Of a stretch of DNA of 64,000 nt, positions 42,875-54,247 are shown piece by piece. The position numbers were made by a program, and so were the translations under genes. The notes under the pieces are model-generated. The model was not told the DNA's origin, did no database searches, and worked only from the letters and a program-made list of their open reading frames with translations. Source of the stretch: Rufibacter latericius (GTDB lineage Bacteria > Bacteroidota > Bacteroidia > Cytophagales > Hymenobacteraceae); the NCBI RefSeq assembly GCF_003721515.1, contig NZ_RJJD01000007.1, positions 1 through 64,000 on the forward strand, read 5' to 3'. The first letter of the stretch is position 1, and each line of letters opens with the position of its first letter.

Positions 42875-42915
42875 CCTGTTTTTGACCAGATTTTGAAAAA
42901 CAAGGCAGAAACAGG
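42875..42915. terminator. Hairpin between the oxidoreductase and the nuo operon end
   Basis: CCTGTTT (42875-42881) and AAACAGG (42909-42915) form the stem, with the outer element resembling a dispersed palindrome copy. It is the only hairpin I see near the end of the nuo operon. Confidence 0.45.
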
Positions 42916-42963
42916 AATATCCATCTAATAAACTTTTGGGCGAGGATTGGAAGGGTTTTGGTT

Positions 42964-44415
42964 TTACCTCGATGAGACAAAAGTGATAAGCAAGCCCCTG
43001 ATAATTTGCACCAAGGTGCTAGGGTAAACCCCAATCCAGATCAGCAGAAGGGCCAGTACAGCCATGGTTGCCCCGCTGGCAAAGGAAATTGCGGGGTGTA
43101 AAACCTTGCGCATTTCCTGCGGCTGCTCTGCCGGCCCAAACATGACCGCAATAATCCTGATGTAATAATACAACCCCAGCACACTGTTCAACACCAGCAT
43201 GAGGACCAAAATCCATTGCTGTGTGTTAACCCCGGAGGCCAGAAGATAGAATTTACCCACAAATCCGGCCGTAAGCGGAATGCCCGCCAAGGAAAGCAGC
43301 ATAGCCGTAAATACCGCGGCAGTGCCGGGCCGGCGCCAGAACAGACCCCGGTAATCTTCCATCTGGTCAGCGTCGCGTTCGTTGTCAGACAAAAGGGCCA
43401 CGACTCCAAAGGTGCCCAGGGTTGTAATGAAGTAGGCCACCAGGTAAAAGCTGACCGCTTCCACCCCCAGTTGGTTTCCAGCCAGAAAAGCGACCAGCAA
43501 ATAGCCCAGGTGCGCGATGGACGAATACGCCAGCAGGCGCTTGATGTTTTTCTGCCGAAGGGCCAGCAGGTTGCCCGCCAGCATAGAAGCAATGGCGATG
43601 ATGGTGAACACCGTAACCATACTGTCATACCGGTAACCATCAGCCTCGGAGATAAACCTGATCAGCAAGCCCATCATTCCGCCTTTTGAGACCGTCGCGA
43701 TAAAAGCCGTGACCGGAGCGGGAGCCCCTTCATACACATCGGGGGCCCACATGTGGAAGGGCACCACTCCCAGCTTAAACCCGATGCCCACTACCGTCAG
43801 CCCGAAACCGGTTAACAGCAACATAGGAATTTGTTCAACGGATTGAAGGTACACCGCAATTTGGGTGAAGCCCATGGAGCCGGTCACCGCATACATCAGG
43901 GCCATTCCAAACAGCAGGAAAGATGACGACATTGCTGCCAGGATCAGGTATTTGATTCCGGCTTCATCGGAGCGCTCCCGGGTACGCAGGTACGAAATAA
44001 GGGCGTATAAAGACACGCTGAGCAGTTCCAAACCCAGAAACAGTGCCATGAAGTGCTGGCTGATGACTAAGACGCACGCTCCCAAAGTGGCCAGGACCAG
44101 CAAGATGTAGAACTCTTCTTTCCGCTCCTCGCGCTGTTCAAAGTAGGCATAGGACATCATGGTCACGCCCAATGAAGTCCACAAAATCAACCCGATGTTG
44201 AATACGCCCCACCCATCCACCACCAGAAAGGGAGGAATGGCGTAGTTTATTCCCCGCAAATCCACCACCGTGGTGAGGGCAATCAGATGCCCCAAAAGGG
44301 TTAACCCAAAGACAACGCGGTGGTTTCGCTTCACCGCCACCGACAGCATGGTAACAATGGAAGTGCCCACCAGTACCAGAAGCGGCATCAGATAGGGTAG
44401 ATCACTTAAGCGCAT
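42964..44415 (-). CDS. nuoN: NADH:quinone oxidoreductase subunit N
   Basis: The subunit has 483 residues, close to the E. coli length. It is an antiporter-like proton pump of the membrane arm with about 14 helices. Recognisable stretches are ALSLYALISYLRTRERSDEAGIKYLILAAMSSSFLLFGMALMY and the LLAYSSIAHLGYLLVAFLAGN block, with the conserved lysine-rich turn. It ends the operon and is convergent with the gene at 41768. Its start overlaps the end of nuoM by 14 bases. Confidence 0.95.
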   Translation of the reverse strand: MRLSDLPYLMPLLVLVGTSIVTMLSVAVKRNHRVVFGLTLLGHLIALTTVVDLRGINYAIPPFLVVDGWGVFNIGLILWTSLGVTMMSYAYFEQREERKEEFYILLVLATLGACVLVISQHFMALFLGLELLSVSLYALISYLRTRERSDEAGIKYLILAAMSSSFLLFGMALMYAVTGSMGFTQIAVYLQSVEQIPMLLLTGFGLTVVGIGFKLGVVPFHMWAPDVYEGAPAPVTAFIATVSKGGMMGLLIRFISEADGYRYDSMVTVFTIIAIASMLAGNLLALRQKNIKRLLAYSSIAHLGYLLVAFLAGNQLGVEAVSFYLVAYFITTLGTFGVVALLSDNERDADQMEDYRGLFWRRPGTAAVFTAMLLSLAGIPLTAGFVGKFYLLASGVNTQQWILVLMLVLNSVLGLYYYIRIIAVMFGPAEQPQEMRKVLHPAISFASGATMAVLALLLIWIGVYPSTLVQIIRGLLITFVSSR

Positions 44416-45979
44416 GGCTGCCTCCTTTCAGTTTAGGAATTTTTATAGAATCCTGCTTTTGGGTATCGAATGATACCGGTATCGGTGCTTTGGTCTTGAC
44501 ATCCGGGGAAGTATAGGTCTGCAGTTGCTCTTCCAGGGAAGCTTGGGCGCGGTCAAGTACCGGTTGCGGGTAAAGTCCCAGCCAGAGAATGGCTCCTACC
44601 AGGGGCAAAGCAATGGCAAATTCCCTGATAGAGAGATCCCGCAACTCCTGTCGGGCTTTGTTCTGGCCCAGGAAAACTCGTTGCATGATGCGGAGCGAGT
44701 AAACCGTGGCGGCTACTAACCCAACAGTGGCAAAAATGGTGAGCGTGGGGTTGGCCCTCCAGCTACCCACTAATGTCAGGAATTCAGCAATGAAATTACC
44801 CAGTCCCGGCAGGCCCAACGAGGCCATTACAAACACCAGCGCAATTACCCCCATTTTTGGGATTTCGGCCCAAAAACCGCCCATCAGCCGAATGTCCCGG
44901 GTATGAAGGCGCTCATACAGAAACCCAGCCAGGATAAACAAAGCCCCGGTACTGATCCCGTGGGTGATCATCTGCATCACCACGCCTTGGTACGCCCATT
45001 GGTTGAACGCGAACACCCCCAGCACAATAAAGCCCATGTGGCTCACGCTGGTGTAGGCAATCAGGCGTTTCAAATCCGTTTGCGCATAGGCCAGGATCGC
45101 GCCGTAGAGAATTCCCACTACACCCAGCAGCATGGCCCAGGGCGCAAATGCCTGCGCTCCCTCGGGAAACAACGGGATCACGAACCGAAGCAATCCATAA
45201 GCCCCGGTTTTAAGCAGTAGACCCGCCAGAATCACACTTCCCGCCGTAGGAGCCTGGGAGTGGGCATCGGGTAACCAGGAATGGAACGGCACCACTGGTA
45301 ATTTTACCAGGAAAGCGGCCAGAAAACCAGCCATCAGCCAGCGTTCCGTTTCAGGTGAAAAAGAGGCGTTCAGCAGATCAAAATAGCTGAAGGAAAAGGT
45401 TCCGGAGTTTGCGCCATGGACGAAGTAAAGCCCAAGGATGGACAACAGCATGAGAAGGCCGCTGGCTTGGGTAAAAATGAAGAACTTGTAGGCCGCGTAC
45501 CGTCGGTTTTCGTGCCCCCAGATGCCAATAAGAAAGTACATCGGGATCAGCATTACCTCCCAGAAAAAGTAGAACAGGAACAGATCCATGGTGAGGAAAA
45601 CACCCGTGATGCCTGCTAAAACCCACAAAAGATTGAAGTGGAAGAAGCCAACCTTGGTTTTGATCTCGTTCCAGGAAACCAGGATGGAAAGCGTTCCCAG
45701 AAAGAAGGTCAGCAATAGCATGAGTAAACTCAAGCCATCCAAAGCCAACGAAAACGAAACGCCCCATTGCGGCACCCAGGGCACTTCAAACCGAAGCAGC
45801 CAGGTTGTACTTCCCATTGTAGAAGGAGGGCTTTCTGACCAGAGAAGTAAGGTGGTGAGCAGGCAGGCGAAGGTCGTTCCCAGAGCGATCCAGCGGGGTA
45901 GGTGGGGATGAACCCGGCTGCCCATCCAGGCCAGCACGCCACCCACCATCAGTAGTATAATGATCCAGGCCAGTATCAT
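44402..45979 (-). CDS. nuoM: NADH:quinone oxidoreductase subunit M
   Basis: The subunit has 525 residues. It is a membrane-arm antiporter-like pump with KRLIAYTSVSHMGFIVLGVFAF and the DLFLFYFFWEVMLIPMYFLIGIWG signature. The C-terminal tail (about 490-525, SPDVKTKAPIPVSFDTQKQDSIKIPK) is soluble and longer than usual. The start overlaps the nuoL stop by 4 bases. Confidence 0.95.
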   Translation of the reverse strand: MILAWIIILLMVGGVLAWMGSRVHPHLPRWIALGTTFACLLTTLLLWSESPPSTMGSTTWLLRFEVPWVPQWGVSFSLALDGLSLLMLLLTFFLGTLSILVSWNEIKTKVGFFHFNLLWVLAGITGVFLTMDLFLFYFFWEVMLIPMYFLIGIWGHENRRYAAYKFFIFTQASGLLMLLSILGLYFVHGANSGTFSFSYFDLLNASFSPETERWLMAGFLAAFLVKLPVVPFHSWLPDAHSQAPTAGSVILAGLLLKTGAYGLLRFVIPLFPEGAQAFAPWAMLLGVVGILYGAILAYAQTDLKRLIAYTSVSHMGFIVLGVFAFNQWAYQGVVMQMITHGISTGALFILAGFLYERLHTRDIRLMGGFWAEIPKMGVIALVFVMASLGLPGLGNFIAEFLTLVGSWRANPTLTIFATVGLVAATVYSLRIMQRVFLGQNKARQELRDLSIREFAIALPLVGAILWLGLYPQPVLDRAQASLEEQLQTYTSPDVKTKAPIPVSFDTQKQDSIKIPKLKGGSHALK

Positions 45980-47868
45980 GGGAATAGACTTATGGTGAGA
46001 ATCACGAGTGCTCCAACCACTACCCCCATCATATACCAGCGCAAAATGCCGCTCTGGGTCTGGGCCAATCCTCGATTCAAGAAGTTCGCCAACCCTGCTA
46101 CGAAGGCGTAAATTTTATCAATGAAATCTCCCTTGTTCAAAGTCGAGAGAAAGACAAAAGGCCGCACGAATAAGGTATCGTACAGCTTATCAAACCCCCA
46201 ACCCGCGTACCAGAACCGGTGCAGCGCCATGGCCCGAGCCGAGTTCCGGATGCTCTCGTGCAGGGAAGGTTGCCTTAAGTACAACAGATAGGCGATGAAA
46301 ACCCCGGCCAGAGAGAACGCCGCCGCAATGGCCTGGAACATCCACTCTGAGGGCGCCATGCTCTCGTTTATGGCCAGATTTGGCAAAACTGGGCTCAAAA
46401 AGGAAGAGAACAAGACCACGTGCCCGAAGTTGTGCGGCAACTCAATAAAACCAGCTACCGTGGAAAGAATCGCTAGTACCACCAGCGGCAGGATAATGAG
46501 CTTGCCCGGCGGATGCTCCATGTGCGTTTTGGGGTCGCCGTAAAAGGTGAGAAAGACCATCCGGAAGGTGTAAATGGCGGTGATGAACGCGCCTGCCAAT
46601 CCGGCCAGGTACAGCCAGATATTGCCCCGTTCGCCCGCTAGGGCCAACCACAGAATCTGGTCTTTGCTGTAGAAACCTGCCGTCACCAAAGGCAAGGCCG
46701 CCAGCGAAGCCGCCCCAATCAGGAAGGTCCAGAACACGGCTGGCATCTTCTCTTTCAGGCCACCCATCTTGAACATGTTCTGCTCGTGGTGCAGGGAGAT
46801 GATGATGGCCCCGGCGGCTAAGAAGAGCAGCGCTTTGAAGAACGCGTGAATCATGAAATGGAAAATACCCGCGCTCCAGGCCCCCACGCCCAAGGCCAGG
46901 AACATGTAGCCAATCTGGCTGATGGTGGAGTACGCCAGCACCCGCTTCAGGTCTGACTGGGTGAGCGCCGAGAAGCCCGCCAGCAGCAACGTCACTGCCC
47001 CAATCACGGCCACGGTAAACTGGGCCAGTGGCGCTAGTTCAAATAAGACGTGCATCCGGGCAATGAGGTAGACGCCCGCGGTGACCATGGTAGCCGCGTG
47101 GATGAGGGCACTCACCGGCGTGGGCCCAGCCATGGCATCTGGGAGCCAGGTCTGCAGCGGCAATTGGCCAGATTTTCCCACGGCTCCGCCCAGCAGCAGA
47201 AAAGCAATGATAGTGGCAGGTTGGGCTCCTACGGGCCAGGTTTGCGCGGCTTCGGTGGAAATGCTCTGGATGTGGAGCGTCCCGAAATAATGGAACAGCA
47301 TGAACAGGCCAATGGCCATGGCGGTGTCGCCTACGCGGGTGATGATGAAGGCTTTGCGGGCCGCATAGCCGTTTTGGGGCTCTTTATACCAAAACCCGAT
47401 CAAAAGGTAACTGCACAATCCTACGCCTTCCCAACCGAGGTACAGCAGCAAGAGGTTATCCGCGAGCACCAGCACCAGCATGGAGCCCACAAACAGGTTC
47501 ATGTAGGCAAAGAAACGGGTGAAGCCCTCGTCCTCGGCCATGTAAACGGTGGAGTAGAGGTGAATCAGGAAACCCACAAACGTGATCACGAAGATGAACA
47601 CCAGCGACAGCGCATCCAGGTGAAACGCGATGCTGGGGCTGAACCCCGCCACGTCAAACCATTGCCAGACTTCCTGCCGGTACACGCCTCCTGCAGGTGC
47701 ATCGGTCAGAAACTGAAAACCCAACAGCAACGTGAGCACCGCTGATAGCCCAACGCTGCCTACGCCTATCAGAGACACCACCGTGCGGGGCAGTCTGCCC
47801 CCAAACAGGATCAGCAGCAGGGCACCGGCAAAAGGCAAAACGGGAATGACCCAGAGTAGATTTTCCAT
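45976..47868 (-). CDS. nuoL: NADH:quinone oxidoreductase subunit L
   Basis: The subunit has 630 residues, as expected for a family whose E. coli member has 613. It is the outermost proton pump and carries the long lateral helix near the C-terminus. Signature stretches are GWEGVGLCSYLLIGFWY, KSGQLPLQTWLPDAMAGPTPVSALIHAATMVTAGVYL and KRVLAYSTISQIGYMF. It starts 3 bases after the nuoK stop, with a translational coupling to both neighbours. Confidence 0.96.
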   Translation of the reverse strand: MENLLWVIPVLPFAGALLLILFGGRLPRTVVSLIGVGSVGLSAVLTLLLGFQFLTDAPAGGVYRQEVWQWFDVAGFSPSIAFHLDALSLVFIFVITFVGFLIHLYSTVYMAEDEGFTRFFAYMNLFVGSMLVLVLADNLLLLYLGWEGVGLCSYLLIGFWYKEPQNGYAARKAFIITRVGDTAMAIGLFMLFHYFGTLHIQSISTEAAQTWPVGAQPATIIAFLLLGGAVGKSGQLPLQTWLPDAMAGPTPVSALIHAATMVTAGVYLIARMHVLFELAPLAQFTVAVIGAVTLLLAGFSALTQSDLKRVLAYSTISQIGYMFLALGVGAWSAGIFHFMIHAFFKALLFLAAGAIIISLHHEQNMFKMGGLKEKMPAVFWTFLIGAASLAALPLVTAGFYSKDQILWLALAGERGNIWLYLAGLAGAFITAIYTFRMVFLTFYGDPKTHMEHPPGKLIILPLVVLAILSTVAGFIELPHNFGHVVLFSSFLSPVLPNLAINESMAPSEWMFQAIAAAFSLAGVFIAYLLYLRQPSLHESIRNSARAMALHRFWYAGWGFDKLYDTLFVRPFVFLSTLNKGDFIDKIYAFVAGLANFLNRGLAQTQSGILRWYMMGVVVGALVILTISLFP

Positions 47869-47870
47869 AG

Positions 47871-48179
47871 CTATCCGTGCATTAGGTTGGCTGCGTCGCT
47901 GTCAAGGGTTTTCAAGTTATGGTACAACTGGAGGATCAGGGCCAGGCCCACGGAGACTTCGGCAGCGGCCATGGTGATGATGAAAATGAACATGACCTGC
48001 CCATCGGCCTGGGCCCAGCGGGCACCGGCCACTATAAAGGCCAGCCCGGCGGCATTGAGCATGATCTCCACCGAGATGAGCATGAAGATGATGTTGCGCC
48101 GGATGAGCAGGCTCACCAGCCCGATGACGAAAAGGGTGCCCGCCAGCAGCAAGCCGTATTCCATAGGAAGGGTAGTCAT
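47871..48179 (-). CDS. nuoK: NADH:quinone oxidoreductase subunit K
   Basis: The subunit has 102 residues and three membrane helices, with the buried glutamates typical of the proton path ([25 protein letters not shown]). The start ATG overlaps the nuoJ stop by 4 bases (ATGA arrangement). Confidence 0.95.
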   Translation of the reverse strand: MTTLPMEYGLLLAGTLFVIGLVSLLIRRNIIFMLISVEIMLNAAGLAFIVAGARWAQADGQVMFIFIITMAAAEVSVGLALILQLYHNLKTLDSDAANLMHG

Positions 48180-48703
48180 GCGTCGGTCCTTTCCAAAAAA
48201 CGATGTACCACTTTCTTTTTCTGCCGGCCCAAATGATAGGCGCCCACAATGCCGGCCATCAGCAGCATGCCGCTCAACTGCACGCCCAGCACGTAAGGCC
48301 CAAACAAAGACATGCCCACGGCCTGCGCCTCCACGGGCGTGCTGCGGTAGGTGTCTGGCGTGTCAATGGTGAAAATGTAGACCAGCTCCACCAGTAGAAT
48401 GAAAGACAGCACCGCCGGCCCGATCCAGACGCGGGGCTGAAGCCATTCCTTTTCGTGCTGGATGTCTTCCTGGGTGAGGTTCAGCATCATGATCACGAAG
48501 ATGATGAGCACCACAATGGCCCCGGCGTAGATGATGATCTCCAGAGCGGCCATGAAAGGAGCCCCCAATGTGAAAAACACCACCGAAATAGCCAGAAACG
48601 ACACCACTAGGTACAGCAGCGCATGGATGAGGTTGTACTGCGTCACCACCATAATGGTGGCCAGGATAGCGACGGCAGCGGCGATGAAAAAGGTCAGTTC
48701 CAT
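48176..48703 (-). CDS. nuoJ: NADH:quinone oxidoreductase subunit J
   Basis: The subunit has 175 residues and five membrane helices, with the [20 protein letters not shown] segment that holds the pi-bulge helix of the family. It is part of the E-channel of the membrane arm. The start is 12 bases from the nuoI stop, and the end overlaps nuoK. Confidence 0.95.
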   Translation of the reverse strand: MELTFFIAAAVAILATIMVVTQYNLIHALLYLVVSFLAISVVFFTLGAPFMAALEIIIYAGAIVVLIIFVIMMLNLTQEDIQHEKEWLQPRVWIGPAVLSFILLVELVYIFTIDTPDTYRSTPVEAQAVGMSLFGPYVLGVQLSGMLLMAGIVGAYHLGRQKKKVVHRFLERTDA

Positions 48704-48714
48704 GGCAGTTCTGG

Positions 48715-49230
48715 TTAAGGCAGCAGGCTTTTGACGTTTACCGGCGGATTCTCATTGATTCCTTCGCCTTTGCCCTTGCCCCCAATGGCCATGCCCGCCA
48801 CTTTGTAGTAGTTGTAGCCCGGGTATTTGCCCTGCCCGTCAATGAGCAGGTCTTCTTTCTCGTAGACCAGGTTTTGGCGATTGTACTCGGCCATCTCAAA
48901 GTCTGGTATGAGCTGGATGGCGTAGGTGGGGCAGGCCTCTTCGCAGAACCCGCAGAAAATACAGCGTGAGAAGTTGATCCGGAAGAAATCCGGGTACCGG
49001 CGACCGTTCTCATCCTCAGTGGACTGCAGCGAGATGCAGTCTACCGGACAGGCGGCGGCACAGAGGTAGCAGCCCACGCAGCGCTCGCCCATGTCCGGGT
49101 CGCGGGTGAGCACAATCCGTCCGCGCCAGCGGGTGGAGAGCTTGGCCTTTTCCTCGGGATACTGGATGGTGTCGCGCTTGTGGAACGCGTGCAGGAAGGT
49201 TAACCCCATGCTTCTGAGAATACTAAACAT
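48715..49230 (-). CDS. nuoI: NADH:quinone oxidoreductase subunit I
   Basis: The subunit has 171 residues and carries two 4Fe-4S clusters, [12 protein letters not shown] and [12 protein letters not shown]. It passes electrons toward NuoB. A strong Shine-Dalgarno AAGGAGCTG lies just upstream of the ATG at 49230, while most other starts in the operon overlap the upstream gene. The soluble C-terminus ends [18 protein letters not shown]. Confidence 0.96.
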   Translation of the reverse strand: MFSILRSMGLTFLHAFHKRDTIQYPEEKAKLSTRWRGRIVLTRDPDMGERCVGCYLCAAACPVDCISLQSTEDENGRRYPDFFRINFSRCIFCGFCEEACPTYAIQLIPDFEMAEYNRQNLVYEKEDLLIDGQGKYPGYNYYKVAGMAIGGKGKGEGINENPPVNVKSLLP

Positions 49231-49282
49231 ATCAGCTCCTTTCTTTATGCCAGGCCCATAGGGAGCGAGGACGGATTATGCG

Positions 49283-50248
49283 TTATGATTCGTTTTGCAT
49301 CAAAACAATGGCTGCCGTTACCAGCAGGTTCACCAGGGAAAGGGGAAGCAGAATCTTCCAGCCGTATTCCATGAGTTGGTCGTAGCGGGGGCGGGGGAGC
49401 GAGGCGCGCAGCAGGATGAACAGACTGATGAAGGCGAACACCTTGATGGCGAACCAGAACAGCGGCGGCAGAAAACCCGGACCCAGCCATCCCCCGAAGT
49501 ACAGCGTCACCACCATGCAGGAAATCAGCGTAATGCCCAGGTACTCTCCGATAAAGAACATCCCGAACTTCATGCCCGAGTATTCTGAGTGGAACCCCGC
49601 CACCAACTCGCTCTCCGATTCTGGGATGTCAAAGGGCAGGCGATGGGTCTCGGCTACGCCGGCGATGAAGAAGATGACAAACCCCAGGATCTGCGGAATG
49701 AAAAACCACAGGTCGCGCTGGGCCTCCACAATAGTGGTCAGGTTAAAGGTACCGGTCAGGAGAACTACGCCCATCAAGGCCAGGCCCATGAATACCTCGT
49801 AGGAAATCATCTGCGCCGCGCCGCGCATGGCGCCCAGCAGCGCGTACTTGTTGTTGGAGGCCCAGCCGCCCAGAATGATGCTGTAAGCACCCATGGAAGA
49901 CATGGCCAGGAAAAACAGGATGCCGATGTTGAGGTCCGCCACCACAATGCCGGGCGCAAACGGCACCACCACAAAACCCAGCAGCACCGTCACCAGCACA
50001 ATGGCGGGCGCAATCACAAACACCACCTTATCGGCCAGCGGCGGAATCCAGTCCTCCTTGAAGAACAGCTTCAGGGTATCGGCGAGCACGATGAACAGCC
50101 CGAAGGGACCGGCGCGGTTAGGGCCGTAACGGTCCTGCCAGAGCGCCAGCATCCGGCGTTCCACCCAGATGAGGCCCGCCGCTACGTTCAGCAGTGCGAA
50201 CAACACGCCTCCTATGATCAGGAGATAGTGTGAGGTTGATTCTTCCAT
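49283..50248 (-). CDS. nuoH: NADH:quinone oxidoreductase subunit H
   Basis: The subunit has 321 residues and eight membrane helices, with the quinone-chamber loops [22 protein letters not shown] and [27 protein letters not shown]. It forms the quinone entry site at the junction of both arms. It overlaps the nuoG end by 31 bases. Confidence 0.96.
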   Translation of the reverse strand: MEESTSHYLLIIGGVLFALLNVAAGLIWVERRMLALWQDRYGPNRAGPFGLFIVLADTLKLFFKEDWIPPLADKVVFVIAPAIVLVTVLLGFVVVPFAPGIVVADLNIGILFFLAMSSMGAYSIILGGWASNNKYALLGAMRGAAQMISYEVFMGLALMGVVLLTGTFNLTTIVEAQRDLWFFIPQILGFVIFFIAGVAETHRLPFDIPESESELVAGFHSEYSGMKFGMFFIGEYLGITLISCMVVTLYFGGWLGPGFLPPLFWFAIKVFAFISLFILLRASLPRPRYDQLMEYGWKILLPLSLVNLLVTAAIVLMQNES

Positions 50249-52953
50249 GCCGGTTCTTGTTTAAGGATGATGGCCCAGGCGGGTACGTCAGCAAAAGGAA
50301 CATCGGGGAGGCCCAGGGGTAAGCCCGCGGTGCCCGCCGGAAGGTCAGGATATAGTTTCACCGGCAGCCGGAAGGTCTGGTTGTTCAGGGAGAAGTTGAG
50401 AATCTCGCCGGCTTCCAAACCATAGTTCTGCGCATCCAGCGGGTTCAAAGCCACATAGGGTTTTGGGGCTCTTTCTGCAATTCCGGGCGAAAAACAGCTC
50501 AACTCCTCAGACCCGAAGATGTGGGGCAGCGGCAGCACGAGTAAGTGGTCTTTCAACGGCTGGAAGTCCTCGGGTGCCTCGTGGTAAAAGCGGTGGACGC
50601 CGTTCTGCCCGGGTTCTATGAGCCGCACGCCCGGATCACCGTACCGCAGATGCCCACCCACTTCGTCCTGGTACTTGTTCACCGACTGGATGGAGTTCCA
50701 GCCCGGCGCCCAGAAGAAAGGCGTGATAGGCGAAGGCGGTTGGCCCCGGTAACCTTCCATGGTATAGGAAAGCGGGGCATCAGGGTCTTCGGGTGGTTTA
50801 GGCTCGCTCACACTGTGGTGGGCGAACATGGCGGTGCGGCCGCTGAACCGGTGGGTCTCGCGCGGCACTTTCTGGCCCGAAATCCGGAAACCGGCAGGTG
50901 GAGCCAGGGCTTCCAGACCCTTGAACCCTGGTTCGACTTCCATGAGCCCCCGGATAACGTCATCCAGGTTTTCCCACTGACTCAGTAAGGGCACGTGCAG
51001 CGCCTGGCCTATCTGCGCGAGCCAGCGCCAGCTTTCTTGGATGTCCTCGGCGGTGGGGTAGACCTGGTAAAAGCGCTGGGCCCGACCCTCGTTGTTCACC
51101 AAGGTTCCGTCTGCCTCAGAGAAGGCCCCAGCGGGCAGCACTATCTGGGCTTGCTCAGAGGTGGCGTGGTGCAAATGGTCCAGCACGATGACCTGTTTGG
51201 CTTTGCTCAGGAACCGGTCTGCCTCTGCTTTCTCAGCACAGCGGTGTAGGTTGTTTTCCAGGATGATGACCGCATCGGCGTAGTTGTTATGGATGGCCGC
51301 AAACGCGGAATCCAAGCGGTGACCGCCCAGCATAGCCAGTCCCAGGCTGTTGCACTCAGGCACGGTGAGTACGATGCCGGTTTCGGGGTTCTGGGCGTAT
51401 AAGGCCGCGGTCAGGTTGGCCGCCGCCTCCAGCACGGCTTCGCTGCCGCTGGAGCAGCCCGAGATAATCAAAGGTTTTTTCGCGTGTACCAAGGCTTGCG
51501 CGATCCGTTCTGCCAGGACCTGTTCTTCCTCTGCGAGATGCGGCACCTCCGGCGATTCGGCGCTGATCAGGTTGGCCACGGCGAAACCCAGTCGGGCGAT
51601 GGTATCGGGAGAGGCATGTACGGTGGCGGTGGCGATCTCATCCAGTTTGGTGGCGGTAAGCGTGGCGATGAAAAGCGGGCCGTGCTGGTCCTGGACCAGT
51701 TGGCGGGCGGCGGCATCCTGCCAGTAGGGAATACTGGCCTGCATCACCGTTTCCATGGGCTGTTGCCTTACCGACTGCCGAACGGCCAAACCCAACCGGG
51801 GAGCGGTATTGATCAGGTCTTCGCCCAGAATGAAAACCGCATCGGCTTTCTCTACTTCCCGCATACTGAAGGTGCGCGCCGGCGAGTACTGCAGAATCTT
51901 CAGGCTCATGTTCACCAGGTCATAGTCGGTGTCTGAGACGCCACTGTGGAAGTTGTCTTCGCCCACCAGCGCCTTCAACGCGAAGTTAGACTCCAAAGAA
52001 GCCCGCGGCGAGCCGATGCCAATGACGCGGGCGTTCTTGAGTTGCGTGGTTACTTCCTGCAAAGCCTCCTGGCGGGAAACCGCTTCGGGCAGTTTGCTCC
52101 GCACCAAAGCTTTCTTTAACCGCGGCGGACTGTTCACGAACTCATAACCAAAGCGGCCCCGGTCACAGAGAAAATAACCGTTCACCTCGCCGTTGTAGCG
52201 GTTCACAATCTGCCGCAGGGAGCCGTAGCGTTCACCCGCGGTGATGTTGCAACCCAGGCTGCAGTGGTGGCACACCGAGGGGGCCATGGTTAGGTCCCAT
52301 TTGCGGGTGTAGTGCTGTTTCAGGGTTTTGTCAGTGAAGACGCCGGTGGGGCAGACTTCCGCCAGGTTACCGCTGAACTCACTCTCCAGAACGCCGTCCT
52401 CGGCCCGCCCGAAGTACACGTGGTTGTGCGCCCCGAACACGTCCAGGTCTTTGCCGCCGGCATAATCTTTATAGTAGCGCACGCAGCGGTAGCACTGGAT
52501 GCACCGGTTCATCTCGTGGTTGAGGAACGGCCCCAGGTACTGGTTCTGGTAGGTGCGTTTCTTGAACTGGAAGCGGCGGTAGGCGTGGCCCGTCATCACG
52601 GTCATGTCCTGCAGGTGGCAGGAGCCGCCTTCGTCGCAGACGGCGCAATCGTGGGGGTGATTGGTCATGAGCCACTCAATCACATGCTCCCGGAACTCTT
52701 TGGCCTCGGGCTCTTCAATGGACAGGCGCATTAGGTCGCGAACCGGCTCCATGCAGGACATGATCAATCGGCCTCTGGTATCTGCTTCGTCTTTGAAAAC
52801 TTTGACGGCGCACTGGCGGCAAGCCCCCACCGATCCCATGGCCGGGTGCCAGCAGAAATAGGGCAGGTCTTTGCCTAAGCTCAGGCAAGCCTCCAGCAGG
52901 TTTTTGCCGGGCTTCACCTCGTAGGGCACGTTGTCTATGTAGATGGTGGGCAT
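50218..52953 (-). CDS. nuoG: NADH:quinone oxidoreductase subunit G, long E. coli type
   Basis: The subunit has 911 residues from the ATG at 52953, which sits one base past the nuoF stop. An open frame extends to 52995, but the added 14 residues lie in nuoF. The 2Fe-2S domain has [15 protein letters not shown] and CMEP. The 4Fe-4S sites follow ([16 protein letters not shown] and [14 protein letters not shown]). The extra cluster site is CHHCSLGC with C at LCDRGRFG, matching the E. coli N7 cluster. The molybdopterin-family remainder is long and ends in a DMSO-reductase-like C-terminal domain. Confidence 0.94.
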   Translation of the reverse strand: MPTIYIDNVPYEVKPGKNLLEACLSLGKDLPYFCWHPAMGSVGACRQCAVKVFKDEADTRGRLIMSCMEPVRDLMRLSIEEPEAKEFREHVIEWLMTNHPHDCAVCDEGGSCHLQDMTVMTGHAYRRFQFKKRTYQNQYLGPFLNHEMNRCIQCYRCVRYYKDYAGGKDLDVFGAHNHVYFGRAEDGVLESEFSGNLAEVCPTGVFTDKTLKQHYTRKWDLTMAPSVCHHCSLGCNITAGERYGSLRQIVNRYNGEVNGYFLCDRGRFGYEFVNSPPRLKKALVRSKLPEAVSRQEALQEVTTQLKNARVIGIGSPRASLESNFALKALVGEDNFHSGVSDTDYDLVNMSLKILQYSPARTFSMREVEKADAVFILGEDLINTAPRLGLAVRQSVRQQPMETVMQASIPYWQDAAARQLVQDQHGPLFIATLTATKLDEIATATVHASPDTIARLGFAVANLISAESPEVPHLAEEEQVLAERIAQALVHAKKPLIISGCSSGSEAVLEAAANLTAALYAQNPETGIVLTVPECNSLGLAMLGGHRLDSAFAAIHNNYADAVIILENNLHRCAEKAEADRFLSKAKQVIVLDHLHHATSEQAQIVLPAGAFSEADGTLVNNEGRAQRFYQVYPTAEDIQESWRWLAQIGQALHVPLLSQWENLDDVIRGLMEVEPGFKGLEALAPPAGFRISGQKVPRETHRFSGRTAMFAHHSVSEPKPPEDPDAPLSYTMEGYRGQPPSPITPFFWAPGWNSIQSVNKYQDEVGGHLRYGDPGVRLIEPGQNGVHRFYHEAPEDFQPLKDHLLVLPLPHIFGSEELSCFSPGIAERAPKPYVALNPLDAQNYGLEAGEILNFSLNNQTFRLPVKLYPDLPAGTAGLPLGLPDVPFADVPAWAIILKQEPAWKNQPHTIS

Positions 52954-52954
52954 G

Positions 52955-54229
52955 CTACTTCCAGGGACATTGGTGATCGTGGATGTGGCGTTCAAAATCC
53001 TCCCTAAAATATTTCAGGGCGCTCTGCAGGGGTTCCATGGCACCGGGAGCAAGGGCGCAGAAGGTGTTGCCCGGACCAAGGTATTTGGTATGGAAATCCA
53101 GAATGTTCATGTCCTCGGGCCGACCTTCGCCACGGTCTATAGAGAGTAGGACTTTCTCCACCCAGGGCAGCCCCTCACGGCAAGGCGTGCAGAAACCGCA
53201 GGACTCCTGCGCGAAGAAATGCTGGAGGTTGTGCACGAAACCCACGGGGCAGGTCTGGTCATCCAAAATGATCATGGTGCCCGTGCCCATGCGGCTGCCC
53301 GCCGCCGCGATGGAGGTGTAATCCATAGGCGTGTCCAGGTGCTGTTCTACCAAAAAGTCGGTGGAGGCGCCGCCGGGCAGCGCGCCCTTGAACCTGTAGC
53401 CGTCCAGCATGCCGCCGGCGTATTCTTCCACCAATTCCCGGATGGTCACGCCCATGGGCAGTTCCCAGGCGCCGGGCCGTTTCACCTTGCCGCTCACGCC
53501 GTAGATCTTGGTGCCCGCATCCTGGGTGCGGCTCAGGCCTTTGAACCATTCGGCGCCATGGTTCACGATGTGCGGCAGGCAGCAGAGCGTTTCCACGTTG
53601 TTCACGATGGTGGGTTTGCCGTACAGCCCGCTCACCTGCGGAAACGGCGGTTTGGCCCGCGGCATGGCGCGTTTGCCCTCCAAGGCGTTGAGCAGGGCGG
53701 TTTCCTCGCCACACATGTAGCGGCCCACCCCGGTATGCAAATGCATCTCCAGGCTAAAATCCGTGCCCAGAATGTTCTTCCCCAGGTAACCCGCGTCATA
53801 GGCTTCCTGAATGGCTTTGATGATGCCTTGCGCGGCCTTTTTGTAGGCCCAGCGCAGGAACACGTAGGAGATATCCGCCCCAATAGCGTAGGAGGCTAGG
53901 ATCATGCCCTCAATCAATTGGTGCGGATTGCCTTCCAGCAGCAGCCGGTCTTTGAAAGTGCCGGGCTCCATTTCATCGGCGTTGGCCACCAGGTATTTTG
54001 GTCTCGGTACGTCCGGCCCCATCGGTACGAAGCTCCACTTGAGCCCGGTGTTGAATCCGGCCCCGCCTCGGCCCCGCAGGTTGGAGTCTTTCACCAGCGT
54101 CACTACCGCCTCGGGCGAGAGCTCCAGCAGGGCTTTCTGGACCGCCTGGTAGCCGCCCACGTGCTCGTACTCCTGCAGGCTGAGAGGCTCTCTATCCGGG
54201 TGGATGTGTTTGGTCAAGGGTCTTTCCAT
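52955..54229 (-). CDS. nuoF: NADH:quinone oxidoreductase subunit F
   Basis: The subunit has 424 residues and binds NADH, FMN and a 4Fe-4S cluster. Motifs are GRGGAGFNTGLKW (FMN/NADH), YLVANADEMEPGTFKDR, and CGFCTPCREG for the cluster, with another cysteine near the end. The usual Pro after GF is Asn here, which is a mild deviation. It starts 18 bases after the nuoE stop. Confidence 0.96.
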   Translation of the reverse strand: MERPLTKHIHPDREPLSLQEYEHVGGYQAVQKALLELSPEAVVTLVKDSNLRGRGGAGFNTGLKWSFVPMGPDVPRPKYLVANADEMEPGTFKDRLLLEGNPHQLIEGMILASYAIGADISYVFLRWAYKKAAQGIIKAIQEAYDAGYLGKNILGTDFSLEMHLHTGVGRYMCGEETALLNALEGKRAMPRAKPPFPQVSGLYGKPTIVNNVETLCCLPHIVNHGAEWFKGLSRTQDAGTKIYGVSGKVKRPGAWELPMGVTIRELVEEYAGGMLDGYRFKGALPGGASTDFLVEQHLDTPMDYTSIAAAGSRMGTGTMIILDDQTCPVGFVHNLQHFFAQESCGFCTPCREGLPWVEKVLLSIDRGEGRPEDMNILDFHTKYLGPGNTFCALAPGAMEPLQSALKYFREDFERHIHDHQCPWK

Positions 54230-54247
54230 GGGCTTTGCCGGGGCGGT

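Noticed and set aside
53219-53899. 226-codon + strand frame antisense to nuoF
   Set aside because: Shadow of a high-GC gene; the His/Gly-rich product has no family.
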